A DNA stretch of 64,000 nt from Eonycteris spelaea (GCA_003508835.1 PUFA01000081.1:434001-498000), one strand, 5' to 3'; counted from the first letter of the stretch, positions 48,811 through 59,989 are shown. Program-made: numbers and translations. Notes: a model not told the origin generated them from the letters alone.

Positions 48811-51800
48811 AAAAACATGAATTTTCACTGTATTAACAAAGCCAAGCATTAATGACTGATGGATGTGAGGTTGAAAATAAAGCCTGTCTCCACTTCATCC
48901 CCCTTTTTTTTATAGCTATCTGGCAATGGCTCAGATTTTAGCAGATGTTGACGTTGGGCTCCAAAACAATACTGTTGGCCAATGTAGGGCCCTCCAGCAT
49001 TTCCATCTTCAGCTGGGTATCTTATATCTTTCAGCTGAGAGAGCTGGTGCCGTGCACCAAATACTGGTTTGTCAGAATTATTTTTTGCTTGGAGGAAATG
49101 GAAAACTAGTTTCTGATACATGTCCTATAATGATGGTCCAAAAATTGAGAAAGCACCTAAAGATGCTGCATTAGAAGTGAAGAAGAAAGCTCCTCAAGCC
49201 TTTATTGTGTTTTGAGTGGCTTGACAAAGAAGACTCAGATGGCTGAGTCCTCAGGGTATGCTTGTGTGGTAAATGTGCTGAGAATAATCAACCCAGGCTG
49301 CACAGGCTTATTCTCTGCCTCTACCCTGAAAAACACCCCAGTGTGTCTTATAAAATACGGATGTCTCTCATCATGTTTCCCCTCAGCCAGTGACATTCGG
49401 CTTTCACCAACTGGGATTAGAAGAATAAGCCAGGGAGGTACTGGTGTAGTGACAAGGGGGAAGGAGCCATTCTCTGGAGAAAGAAGTAAACACAATCTTG
49501 GCATTCTTAAAGAACTCTGGAACCCAGGCAGCATTCCCTCTCAGAGGAGTCGAGTCATTCAGAAAACAAGAACCAAGCCTCATAGACTCACACATTTGGA
49601 AATATTTAAGTTTCCAGACCTGAGACATTGGGAAACAGTGTGAAGGGGCTGAAGGTGCTGCCTTTTTCCTAAGAGACTTTGAAATTTATTTGGATGCTGA
49701 TGACATGCACGCATAAGGGACACATGCTGTTTGTTGTATGTGAGCTGCTCTCTCTTCCAAGAGTTGGGGAGACCCAGCCTAAACTGTACCACCCAACTAC
49801 AAACGGGATCGTCAACAGCTTGGAAAGAGGAAGTTGGAAAGAGGCAGTGCAGAGTCCTAAGTATTTCAGAGCTGAGATAAACAGAACCAACAGCTCACAT
49901 GTTGGCAGGTTATACCTTTGTGGTCAAACAGGTAGGAATTTGACCCTGGCTCCAAACTCCTGGCCAGGTGTCCTTCAGTGAATCACCTGAACTTTCTCTC
50001 TCAGCTTTACTTTCCACATCTGCACAAAAAGCCTGATGACACCTGCATTGTAGGCTGTGGTGAGAACGCAGTGAAGAAACAAGGAAGATGTTACACTCTC
50101 TAACTTGGAGCAGGTGCTAATACCTGCTGGCTGATTTCTGGTCCAGATCAGAAATAAACTAATATTTACACTTAAACAGAACACCAACCGTGTATCTGAA
50201 ACTGGATAGAATTTTCCTGTTTTTTGGAGAAACTCAACTGAATAAGGGCCCCATAGTCTGTAACAAATACAAGTCATGTAAGAGTTTTACAGCCATTCCT
50301 GACCTCATCATCTGAACAAAGCTCTATCCAAGTTCTGTATACATTCCAGGAGGCAGGAGAGGTGAAAGACACCAATGAGAGGCCTTCACAGGGAAGGTTT
50401 AGACATAACCCTTAGAGAAACTTACCAGTGCCTTATCGAGGCTCAGGATCCCTGTTTTCCAGGCTCACACCCATTGTTTTCCTTTACACATGCTTTTGTC
50501 TTTCCCGGCTCTGGCCAAGCCTTCAGGTGAATATGTCAAGAGTGGTTGCTTTGATCCAGCCCCAGTACAGGGCACATCGTAAATCTCACACCGTGTTTCT
50601 GCTTTGGTGATTTGTGCAGCCTAAGTTTGCTGAGTTCCGGGGCTTGAAGTTTTCGGTGTCAGAGAAGCTATGAACTAAAGTAAGGGCAGGGGTGGATCTG
50701 ATGACTGTCCATACCAGACCCTGTTATAACCAGGACAGTCTCCTTACATCTCTTCCCACAAGGAAGCAAGGATGGATTTCCTGGTGGAAAAAAATGATTT
50801 CTCACAGAGGCAGGCTGATTTGAAGGTTATATTTCCATAATTTAACTCTCAATTCTAGCTAGGATGGGTATGACAGTAAGGTTCTCTTGTTCTCTGATTT
50901 TAAGAAAAACTTAAGGAGAATTGCAGGTGTTTTTTATTTATTTTATTATTTTATTTTTTAAAATAGTCCAGTGATGGGCCGGGGCTTGCCTACTGGCTGT
51001 ACCTAGTACTTCAAAATAGAGACCATTAAAGGTTTACACTAGACCGTTTATCATGTCAGATTATAGAATTCTTCCCAGAGCTTATTTGCTGGGGCTAATA
51101 AATGCCCCCCACAATAGTGAGTCTCCTGTCTTATCAGCAATGACTCAGACCTTTGCCGGTTAGTGGCCCATCTGGTGAGAAATTTTGTTTTATCTCAGTA
51201 TTTAGAGAATCCCATTAGGCACAGCGTCTGGGACTGCAGAATTGCCATCAAGGCTTCATATCGTCTGTGGAGCCATAGATACATCCTGAGGTTATTTGAT
51301 AGTTAAGCCTTCCCTCTCTTTAAAATTGCTATGTTTTGTGGTCATTGTGCTCTGAGCTTCAGCTCACCTTGGATGTTCCCATCCCCAGATGCTTTGGACA
51401 AAGGCACTTGGATGACTGATGGACTAGAGGCTTTATTCCTATCCAGATATTTTGGCAACTCCTGGCATAGCCGTCACTCACGAAGGACGCACAGAGGAGC
51501 AAACAATAAGCAGCATCCAGAGCAGACACTGCAAAGTTGCTTTGGAAACAGAAAGAGGAGGAGAGAACAGAGGCTCTTTCAGGACTGAGGGATACATTTT
51601 AAAGCTCTAAGTAGTTTTAAATAACTTGGCATGAAGTTAGGGATCAAGTGATACCTGTTTCTTATTTTTTGGTCCCCAAATTTACATTTCTGTATGGTAT
51701 GGTTGCTGAATAAATTAGTACTTTCATGCAGAGATTCAGACAGTGCAGTAGTAGAACAGCTGCGAACGTTTGGAAGTACTTGGAGCTCCCTCTCTGATTA

Positions 51801-52085
51801 GCTCCTACATTTTTGTTTTTTATTCCCCAAGCAGACACTCACTCTGACCCAGATCACTTGGTGATTAGGGTCAATTCATGTTTAAGCTTTGAAGATTAGA
51901 GACCAGAAATAGTCACCACTTCCCTTTCTATTTTCTTTTTAAAACTTTAAATTTTAGAAACTAAAAACTTTTTTAAAAAATGCATAATATCTGAGTTCAC
52001 TAAAGGAATTTATCCACATTTCTGCCATGTTAAATGTTAGCAAAGTTTATATTGGACTGTCATATTTCTTTACTTTATTCACCAG

Positions 52086-52166
52086 CGTACAAGACGTCGA
52101 TCTCAACATCTGGTTTTTAATAACCCTCGACATCTGGGAGCTCCTTTTTATTCCTATGGTGGATGA
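52086..52166 (+). CDS. ERC2: Candidate alternative terminal ERC2 exon, 26 codons and stop
   Basis: This is a predicted exon. A strong acceptor (atttctttactttattcaccag) is followed, in the frame leaving the His-rich exon (phase 0), by 26 sense codons and TGA. The peptide starts RTRRRSQHLVFNNP and ends GAPFYSYGG, so it is basic and aromatic, unlike DDEEGIWA. Four CpG sites survive in 81 bases of otherwise AT-rich sequence, which suggests constraint. AATAAA follows at 52436-52441 with a GT-rich stretch at about 52518-52545, so a complete 3'-terminal exon of roughly 370-380 bases is possible. A protein ending here would keep the His tract but lose the GIWA PDZ ligand that binds RIM, comparable in principle to ERC1a versus ERC1b, whose tails also differ in PDZ binding. 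Transcript evidence is needed. Confidence 0.55.
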   Translation, partial: RTRRRSQHLVFNNPRHLGAPFYSYGG

Positions 52167-52435
52167 GGCACAGTAGTGATATTGGCAGTGTATATTTTCA
52201 AGCTACAATTCCTGTCTGTTTCAATCATAATTAATTACCACTTTTTAATATATTTAATTTGCTAAAACTCATTTGCATTAGACCACATTTTACTGTTAAG
52301 AAAATAGTGGCAGATTTTTGTGGCAATGGCTTTTTTCTTTCTTTCTTTCTTCTTTTTTAAAGTTTAAAACCTTGTATGAATGGATTTGAAACAAACTGAA
52401 TGTATATGTGCTATCAGGTTTTAAATGCAAAATGA

Positions 52436-52441
52436 AATAAA
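52436..52441 (+). terminator. Poly(A) signal for the candidate 52086 terminal exon
   Basis: AATAAA lies 270 bases after the TGA of the candidate exon. The following text tgtctccttgg and the T/G-rich tcttttgttttgtgactgg (from 52517) could serve as downstream element. Expected cleavage is near 52455-52465. Confidence 0.4.
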
Positions 52442-52756
52442 ATGTCTCCTTGGAAAGTGATTTTACAGCCATTTAAAAGTGGGCAGCAGGGGCTGTCAGT
52501 TGCATTTTAGGGAAAGTCTTTTGTTTTGTGACTGGCAAATCATAGCATTTCTCTGTGTCTAGAGTTTTCCTATAGCAGTGACTCTGGGGTCAAGAACATT
52601 ATGATGAAAGCTAGGGCCTCCATCCAGAGAAATGTACTTGCACACATACCAACACATTCTGCATTGGACTTCAAGGGGTTGTACACCCCTTGAAACCCAT
52701 TTGTGATGTCCTTCTTTATTCGCATAAAAAGGGACATCTTCTTTTCTTTTCTGCAG

Positions 52757-52871
52757 GAACTGAAAGAAAGTTTAATGAATGTGAAAATATATATTTCTTC
52801 AGTTATGTAGGGAAAAGAGAAGTTTATTGCCAGGAGCAATTACTAGACTGTGAAGTGATAAATACACACAG
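52757..52871 (+). other. Possible poison or non-coding exon in the last ERC2 intron
   Basis: A strong acceptor (cttcttttcttttctgcag) and a strong donor (acacacag|gtaaat) bracket 115 bases. In the frame arriving from ERC2 (phase 0) only 17 codons are open (ELKESLMNVK...) before TAG at 52808, and the length is not a multiple of three. Another frame is open throughout but would require a phase 1 partner. If spliced into ERC2 it would end translation early, with a downstream junction that could trigger nonsense-mediated decay. It could equally be an exon of a separate non-coding transcript or a chance pair of splice sites. Confidence 0.3.
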
Positions 52872-52916
52872 GTAAATTTTACATGAAAAGATCAGCTAAT
52901 AGGATCAGTTGTGCCT

Positions 52917-52927
52917 CCCCCCCCCCC
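52917..52927 (+). repeat. C11 homopolymer
   Basis: A run of 11 C lies after gtgcct. It is prone to sequencing or replication slippage. Confidence 0.9.
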
Positions 52928-54402
52928 AGAATATTCCTATGTAAACTGTCAAGTGAAAATTCATAGAGAGCTGTCCAAATCAGACTGTGTGCAGATCTGA
53001 TCATCTCATGTCAGTTGGGGATTCTTGACCCTTTGTGGTCCACAGACCACTTCGGCAGACTAGTGAACTCTCTGAACTCCTTCTCAGAATAATATTTTTA
53101 AATATGAAAAAAAAAAATACAAAGAAATCAAAAGAAACAAATTATGTGAAAATTTAGTTAAGACCACAGATCTAAATCTTTGAGTAGATGAAATTTACCT
53201 TTGCCTGTTGGCAAAATTAGATTGAAGTGTTCGAAATTGATGTTTTTCCAGATCAAAAATGGTCAAGTATTGGCATTTTTGTATCATTCAACCTAATAAT
53301 GCAACAACTTAAGCAACAAATATCCATATAGTGAGAAAATACTTCAAGTTATTTTTTTCCCTAGTCTCAGTTTTTAAAGCAAGGAAATCATGGCAAAATC
53401 TGGCTTCACAGGCGTTTTTAAAGACACAGCTCTCAAATTGTGTGTGAGATGAGGATATGAACCACTCAGTCTTTTGAACTTCGTTTCCATCTTTGCCAGT
53501 CAACAGTGAGAATTCTTGTTCAGAATAGAACCTTGTGATGGTGGATATACTTCTGTCTTCAAAGGTTCAGTCTCCCTGCCTATCTGTCACTTCACTAAGT
53601 GGGGAATGTGGCCAGAGCCATTCTGGAAACGTTTCAACAACAAGAATTCAGACCAAATAAGTTTCAGTTTATCCACAGTCGAACACAGTTTTAAGTTAAA
53701 CAAAATTTCCTTTCTACAAGCATTCTACTGAATTGAAAGTTTACTTTCGTTACTTTGAAACTTATTTGATTGCAGATGTATAATCATTCCATGCAATTGT
53801 ATAACCATTCCATGGCATGCACATCCTCTTTTATGCTGAGAGCAAAATAGAACCTGACAAATCAGAGATCACAGCATGTTTGAACCTTTATGAAATAACC
53901 AATGTGAATTATTGCATGCTACAAAAGTTTATTCCACCCAAGTAGATCTTTTTTTTTAAGTATTTGTCAGCCTTTATTGATACTTTAAGCTTAAGAGAAA
54001 TTAAGAGTATTTGATTACTATAATTACTTCTCTGCTTACTTAAAAGGTTTAATCTTCTCTTTAGGCATTTGCAATTCAGATTGCATGCTTTCCAAAAAAA
54101 TAATCATCCGCTAATGCAGACTAATTTTAATCTTCTAATCCACTCTTGACACAGAGTCAGAGCTGGGTGGGTGGAATGTTCCCGTGTGGGGATTGCCGTA
54201 GATACAAAATTCAGTTATGTATTTGATAAGTTGGTGATGTGGAACTTAAATTACTATGGATTTTTTCTTGCACTTTAAGATTTGAAAACAAAGTGAAGAT
54301 CAGTGTGCTTTTCCAGTACATCACGGTGTAACTAACCTTCTCTTCTTTCATTCCGGTGCTCCCCTCCTCTCTGTGCACCTCCCTCCCCTCGGCCGGCCGC
54401 AG

Positions 54403-54429
54403 GATGACGAGGAGGGCATATGGGCATAG
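54403..54429 (+). CDS. ERC2: ERC2 last coding exon: DDEEGIWA and stop
   Basis: Only eight codons and TAG are coding. The acceptor is ggccggccgcag and the reading DDEEGIWA continues in phase 0 from SPDQ at 40614. The C-terminal GIWA is the ligand for the PDZ domain of RIM1/2, by which CAST/ELKS proteins help anchor RIM at the active zone; this is established for the family. The acidic DDEE residues precede it. The exon continues as the 3' UTR. The sequence around the acceptor is GC- and CpG-rich (ctcggccggccgcaggatgacgag), in contrast with the intron. ERC1b has the same ending, so this exon alone would not separate the paralogues, but the exon at 40483 does. Confidence 0.97.
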   Translation, partial: DDEEGIWA

Positions 54430-54890
54430 CCGGGCCTGTAAACCAAAGTTCCAGTTTTGTTTTGAGGGGTGAGAAACCATCTTTTATATCATTTTTCTTT
54501 AAAAGATTGCATTCTAGTGTTGTATTGTGTGTGTGATCAATCGTGTTCGCTGATGTTTGTGGCTTTGTCCTGTGTTTGCTTCTGCGTTCTGTGACCATTC
54601 CCAAGAGCCCCTTTCCTATCCCTACCAGCCACCCTGAAACCACATTATGCTCTGCCTTGTTGGGGCTGGGTTGAGCACAATTCAAATGTTTCTGTGTTGT
54701 TTAAGATGTAAACTATGCTCTTGCTAGTATTTATACACACTTTTAAAGGCATGATTGTGGACTCGGAATTGTCGCAAATTCCTCCAGCTGTGGTTTTTCA
54801 GCCCACTGCCTGCTTTTGCCAAGATATGCCAGTGTGGTGTGATTCTCACATCCTTCTGGTTGTGTCAAATGTTTGGCAAGGAATAAGGAA

Positions 54891-54896
54891 AATAAA
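54891..54896 (+). terminator. ERC2: Proximal ERC2 poly(A) signal candidate
   Basis: AATAAA lies 465 bases after the ERC2 stop and would give a short 3' UTR. Confidence 0.35.
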
Positions 54897-56577
54897 AGTA
54901 TATATCTTCATGGAATTGAAACTATCATCTCTAAGAAGCCCATTTAATGGCTCGTACTGTCTCTTCTGTGGCAGTTCTGAAGAAGACACAAGGATCAAGG
55001 CATAGTAACGGTGACTGGGTAACTGTACCTCTTTGAATGAATTAGAATAGAAATATTAATATTGACAGGTCTCGTTAGTGGCATTATATCTGTCACTTTT
55101 TTATAATAGTGCTTCTATGGAGCTTTGCATTATAAAAAAAAAAATTCATGTGTTGCATTTTTCAGAGGGTTCCACTCTTTTAAAAGTTGAATTTTAGCTA
55201 TTAAGAACGCACTCTTTATTTCTGTCCTATCTGCCTTATAATGGAATAGTGGTCCATGTAATTGCCACAGTTATAAATGGAACATTGAACTCGAGCAACT
55301 TTTGCTACTGAGAATTATGTCTCTCCAGGATACTGCAGGCTGTTTAACACCAAGTCACCAAACTCTCTGGAGTTGAATATACCTATGAGTACATGGAATA
55401 TGCTGTCGCACTTGATGACACTGCACACGTCTTTTTGTTCAGAACAAGGGATGGGGTAGAGTGCATGCCATGGTGATGTTTTTATGGTCAAAAAAAAAAT
55501 AGTATGCAGCTCTTTTTCTAAGACAAACATGAAATTTCACAGTGCTGGAGAATCACCAGGTCCATGATTAGAGAGGCAGTTCTTTGGTATAACTTAACAG
55601 GTGTGCCCTTCTTCAAGTCTCGCCTTCATATTTCATGTCAGTCATGCTTTGGGTGAATTTTAAATCAGTAACTAGTGTGTTTTGCCAATCAGTGACAGTT
55701 TCATTAGTGTGGTTCATTGCTTGGTTGAACCTGTTATAGATCCTACGTACAAACTGAATCAGGTTGCTTTCTCTGGTCCTGCCAGGAAGGCACAGGGGCT
55801 TGATTTTCAGATACAGTATCTTTCCATGTAGTAAAGATATTGCACTTTCTGGATCCATTTGCTGCCATTAGAACGTGGTTCCTGATCAGTCAGAGCATCA
55901 CCTCCCTCCCTTATTTCCTGGGTAGAGGCGAAACAGCACTGGAGTTAACTCAGATGCAAGGTGGCTCCAAAGGGAAGCTTGTCAGTAAGAGGAGATGGGG
56001 AAACCGGAGAAATTCTTAAGGTTCCATCTGAGAGACTCTCTCCTTTTGTAGGGAAAACTTTAAGAGAAATATCACATTCCCTCACCTAGAAAAGCTAATA
56101 AAAGTATAAATTGACCTCAAACAACACTAAATGAGAAGAGAAGGTTTTATAATGTTAAAAAGCAAATGTGTAAAACCTACCCCAACGTGCATGGAAAGTT
56201 CTAAGAGTTTGGGTGTTGTCTTGAGAAGTGTGTGTTCTACTTGGGGCTTTTCTATGAGCTACTTCTTCTGCCATCATGAATGTTAGGGCACTGGCTGTGT
56301 TTGTGTCTCCTCCTGAATAATAAAAATTTTTATTGCTCTTTCACAAGGTTCATGACGTTCACCCTGCCATCTCCTGAGATGGGAACCTTGTTGTCATCCT
56401 CAGGGTGGGAATGGGTGGGAAACCCCATAGAAAATCTTACTTTGCTCAAGGCAAGTGGAGACAATGGCGTTAAATCCCTACCCCCTTTCGTTCATGAATT
56501 TCCCCAAACACCATATACCCCAGAAAACAAATGGCTTCTGAAATTAGTCAATATATAATCTTAATTTAATATGTTGT

Positions 56578-56583
56578 AATAAA
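56578..56583 (+). terminator. ERC2: Distal ERC2 poly(A) signal candidate
   Basis: AATAAA in ttgtaataaattttatagg is the most distal hexamer before the flanking repeats. Other hexamers at 56097 and 56319 are alternatives. Confidence 0.4.
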
Positions 56584-57484
56584 TTTTATAGGCTTCAGAG
56601 GAAAACTACTTATCTTTCTTTATGACCCCTTCAAACATGTTTGCTCAGATATCTTCAGGCTTTTAAAACTGTATCTTGGGGACTTAAATAATGAGATCCT
56701 GGGGAACAGTGTATTGTTGGACAGACATTGCATGTTTTGAGACATGTTGCAGTCTGTGGGGCCTAAGGAGACATTAAGTTTATACCTAAGAATGGATAAT
56801 AGTGGCACATTAAAAATTAACCGTTTGGAATATTTTGATTTATTGCCCTTATAAAAGAAACATTACAAGAAGTTATTTTACTAAGCATCAGTAATATGCT
56901 TATAACAGCATCAGAAGGCCTTGGCTTGAATTTGTTGTTTTTGTTCTGAAATGAATCATAATTTAGGAAAAATTGCTCCAAAAATGACAACAAATTAGAA
57001 TTAATGTACAACACTGACAGCTCCTCCCTTTTTTGCCACTTCTAGATACTAGCCCAGACAAGATTTATTTGCTTCACTGTGATCATTCAAAGATGTTGTA
57101 TTCTGAAAGCAGAGTGGACAGAGAAAAGTTTGCTTACTAAAGAGTTTGACAGCCCTTAGAGCTAGTCTCCATCCCCAGCCCTCACATCCCACCCAGCCCA
57201 GCATTACTAGCATGTGACGCTTGTAGTCCATAGAACCTCGAGTGTAGACGGGCTCCACTCTTCATTTAATGCTCTGCTGTTACTGTCATGGAATTCTTAA
57301 TAATATTTGAAAAAGGAGGCCCATATTTTTATTTTGCATTCGGCCTTGCAAATTACATAGTTGGCACTGCTTAGATTCACAGTATATCCCTATACTCTGC
57401 CTCAGCTTCTCTCTATTCCCCTCCCTACTGGCTTATCTCCACTCCTACATTCTTTTCTTTAATAGCTAGTGATATTGAGCATTT

Positions 57485-57605
57485 TTATTTTTTTTTATTA
57501 AGTTTATCAGGGTGACATTGGTTAATAAAATTATATAAGTTTCAAATGTACAACTCAATAATGCATCATATGTATATAGCATTGTGTGTTCACCTTAAGG
57601 ACAGA
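57485..57605 (-). repeat. L1 3' end, antisense, laurasiatherian-type
   Basis: 'tttattaagtttatcagggtgacattggttaataaaattatataagtttcaaatgtacaac' and 'gcattgtgtgttcacc' resemble the 3' end of L1 copies I associate with bats. It is much less diverged from that remembered consensus than the MIR/L2 copies. The C-rich stretch after 57714 may be a detached part. Confidence 0.65.
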
Positions 57606-57713
57606 ATTTTCCTTTGGCCTGCCTTATTGTCATGGTTTTCTTGTGAGAGTTCATGGGATCACATTTTTCACATGCTGTTGCCCTCATGGGCATCCCTGCA
57701 ACACTGTCCTCCG

Positions 57714-57743
57714 CTCCCCCCACCCCCACCCCCCACCCCCTTT
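57714..57743 (-). repeat. C-rich tract (G-quadruplex potential on the minus strand)
   Basis: Five runs of five or six C are separated by single or few bases (ccccccacccccaccccccaccccc). The minus strand could fold into a quadruplex. Confidence 0.7.
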
Positions 57744-58699
57744 TGATTGTGAAAATGTCCTCCTGGAGCCCTTACTGCATTTTTTATCTTGGTTTGCAAA
57801 ATACAAGAAAAACAGCTACTTAATTCTCCATTATTTTCTTTGGGGAAAACCCACTTGATGTGGCAATCGTTTGTGTCAGCAAATAACTTTCATTGCCATT
57901 GAACGGAGGTGATTTCCTTGGACCCCCAAGAGGCACTTTGGTTTGTGAACATTTAATGAGGAGGGGCAGTGAGGGACCAAATCAGGTCACGTTGCCATAT
58001 CTGCCTTGGCATTTGAATGTTCAGCTTTTACTGTGAACTCTCGTAATTGAGTAGACATAGAGCAGAAGATCATTTTTATTTCTTAAACCTCTAGAAGGAA
58101 TAAGTCTCTTTTTATTTCAAGTTATTATTCTTAGTCCTGATTCATAAAAATATAGATGTGGGCATTAACCAGTTTGCAGGGGGCTGTGATGCCTATAGAT
58201 ACAACCTGTTCAAAATGAAAAATTGTAGCACTATGCTACCAGCACGTGGACAATGTTACAGAAAGTACAAGTGTGAATCACAGCACTCTTAGCCCCAGCA
58301 AGGGATTTTTCACAAGTAGAAGCAATGCTCAAAGGCCAGCGAAACTCCCTGGCATGCCTCCCCTCAGGAAGAATGACAAAGCAGTTTATTGCGGCTGGAT
58401 AGTTTATGCTTTCCTTGTCTTCCTTTAGCAAACAGGCTCTAGACAGAAGGCTCATCCTGGGGCAAGAGAAATCCAGTGGCTGAAAAAGGAGTTGTGGAAG
58501 GAGCCATGAGCTCTTAGTCTTCTCAGGCGAAGTCTTAGTTTCTCTGTAAAATGGGAGGTTTTCATTTATACCTCCTGTATGGGAATACCAAGCAGATATC
58601 TTAATTCAGTCTGTATCTCCTGTGACTGAGGATCTGATGCATCTCCTCCATGTGCCATTGACTACTAGGACTTCTCTTTTATTTATTTATCCATTCATT

Positions 58700-59600
58700 C
58701 GGTCATTTTTCATTTACTCACCTATTCTTTCATCAAATGGTTAAATTATTGGTTAGAAAACAATGATGAGTAAGATAGACATGGTTGCTACTCTGTGTAT
58801 CTTACAATCTAGTTGAGGAAAACAAACCATAAAGAATTAAAAATATGAATGGAAATCTTATACATTGATCATTGCTTTGATAGAGAAAAAGATATCAAGA
58901 TTAACAAAAGGAACCTATTTCTGAAAGGATGTTCAGTGAGCATCTCTCCAAGGAAGTGAGTTTTTTGCTAAACCTTGAAAGGAGAATCAGGAGATATATT
59001 TGGGAGGTGGTCCTAGGAAGGCGTGCAGAGGGCTGGAGGTAGGAAAGAGCTTTATGGGCTGAAAGACCTTGAAGACCATGATTCTAGGTAAGGTATAAGA
59101 CAGTAAATGAGGATGGGGGAGTGGAAGGGGGCCAGATCATGTAGAGTGTTTCAGGCCAAGAGAGAGAGTTTGGGTTTTAGCCTAAGAAAAATGAGAAAAT
59201 AAAAAGAAAATCACTGGATTTTAAGCAGGGACATTACATGATTCAATTTATATTGTAGAAACAACCTTGGCTGCTGTGTAGATGAATTGTCATGGCAGGA
59301 AAAGCAGAAGTAGGGCTCCATCATTTGTGAGAGGATTGGTGGTGCTTACTCAGGGTTTCAGTGGGGGAGATACAGACACGTGGATAAGTTGGAGATGAGG
59401 CTAGCAAGTGAAGCCAGTAGAATTTGGCTTGGGGTGGGGGTGGCGGGGGTGGGGGAGGGTGGGTGGTAAGAGAATGAACTAAATCGAAAATGCCTCCAGA
59501 TTTCTATTGTGAGAATCAAAGCCTGGGCAGGCCATTGGAGAGTGGGGAGCTGAGTAGGAACCCGGAATTCTGTTTTGACTAGATGTCCAAGAGAGGGGAC
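58700..59600 (-). repeat. Long L2 LINE fragment, antisense
   Basis: Reverse-complement L2 can be followed from 'catttactcacctattctttcatcaaatgg' through 'gtagataagatagacatgg'-like text, 'gcatctctccaaggaagtgag', 'gtgcagagggctggagg', 'ggccagatcatgtagagtgtttcaggcc', 'gcagggacattacatgattcaatttatattgtagaaacaaccttggctgctg' to the quadruplex-like G-rich part and beyond. It is the longest L2 copy in the window. Confidence 0.8.
59430..59466 (+). other. G-rich tract with quadruplex potential
   Basis: At least five runs of three to five G with short loops (ggggtgggggtggcgggggtgggggagggtggg) lie within the L2 copy. This may form a quadruplex; no function is implied. Confidence 0.6.
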
Positions 59601-59989
59601 TTTTGACTTGCCCTCTTTTCCATTTGCCTGTATATCAGTAGGGATATCTCTGCCTTCTCACTGCAGTGACATGTAGGCTGTCAAGTTTAGTACATAGCTG
59701 AAGTCTAACTTCAAGGGTGTGTGGTTCCTCGGACTCTGAAAGAAAATGAGAGAATTTGAATATCAAAGATTGCAAAGTAACATCAGCAGTCATAGACTAG
59801 GAAGACATATGGGGCCTAGTGGTCTACAGAAAAATCAAGTTCCCGAAGTTGTAGAAGGTTGAAAGAGCAAAGATACCATTGGTGCTTGCAGTCCCCCACA
59901 CTCCCTAGGCATCAAGGGTTCTGTAATTAAGGGGCGTCTCCTGAGATTTTGGTTGCCTATAATGAATGACTATACATTTTCTGAGCGTC

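Larger units (their letters stand above)
40615..54402 (+). other. ERC2: ERC2 last intron (about 13.8 kb)
   Basis: The intron runs from donor gtcagt to acceptor ctcccctcggccggccgcag. It holds MIR/L2 remnants at 42.6-42.9 and 45.5-45.7 kb, an antisense L1 end at 47.06-47.24 kb, an antisense MIR at 48.64-48.81 kb, and the candidate alternative exons at 52086 and 52757 (separate entries). Bases 43.0-45.5, 45.8-47.0 and 49.2-52.0 kb show nothing I can name; several frames of 80-140 codons exist there but match no family I know. The last 60 bases before the acceptor are GC-rich, unlike the AT-rich intron. Confidence 0.88.
54430..56605 (+). other. ERC2: ERC2 3' untranslated region (predicted extent)
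   Basis: The non-coding remainder of the last exon shows no repeat that I can recognise, unlike the sequence on either side, which fits a conserved 3' UTR. AATAAA hexamers occur at 54891-54896, 56097-56102, 56319-56324 and 56578-56583. I set the end just past the last of these, giving about 2.2 kb, but a longer UTR reaching up to the L1 at 57485 cannot be excluded. Open frames inside it (for example on the minus strand near 55600-55860) have no protein motifs. Confidence 0.6.

Noticed and set aside
49212..49643. 143-codon + strand open frame, the second longest in the window after the one at 5311
   Set aside because: No family resemblance, overlapping open frames on the other strand, and no splice or promoter context; length is within chance for this GC content.
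53015..53250. Repeat-like text (gattcttgaccctttgtggtccacagacc), echoed at 60725-60900
   Set aside because: Both look like an old DNA-transposon or MER-type repeat, but I could not assign a family or boundaries with enough support to list them.
58430..58510. Acceptor-like cttgtcttcctttag followed by about 26 open codons and TGA after the ERC2 3' UTR
   Set aside because: It lies beyond the terminal exon, an open run of 26 codons is common by chance, and no close poly(A) signal follows.
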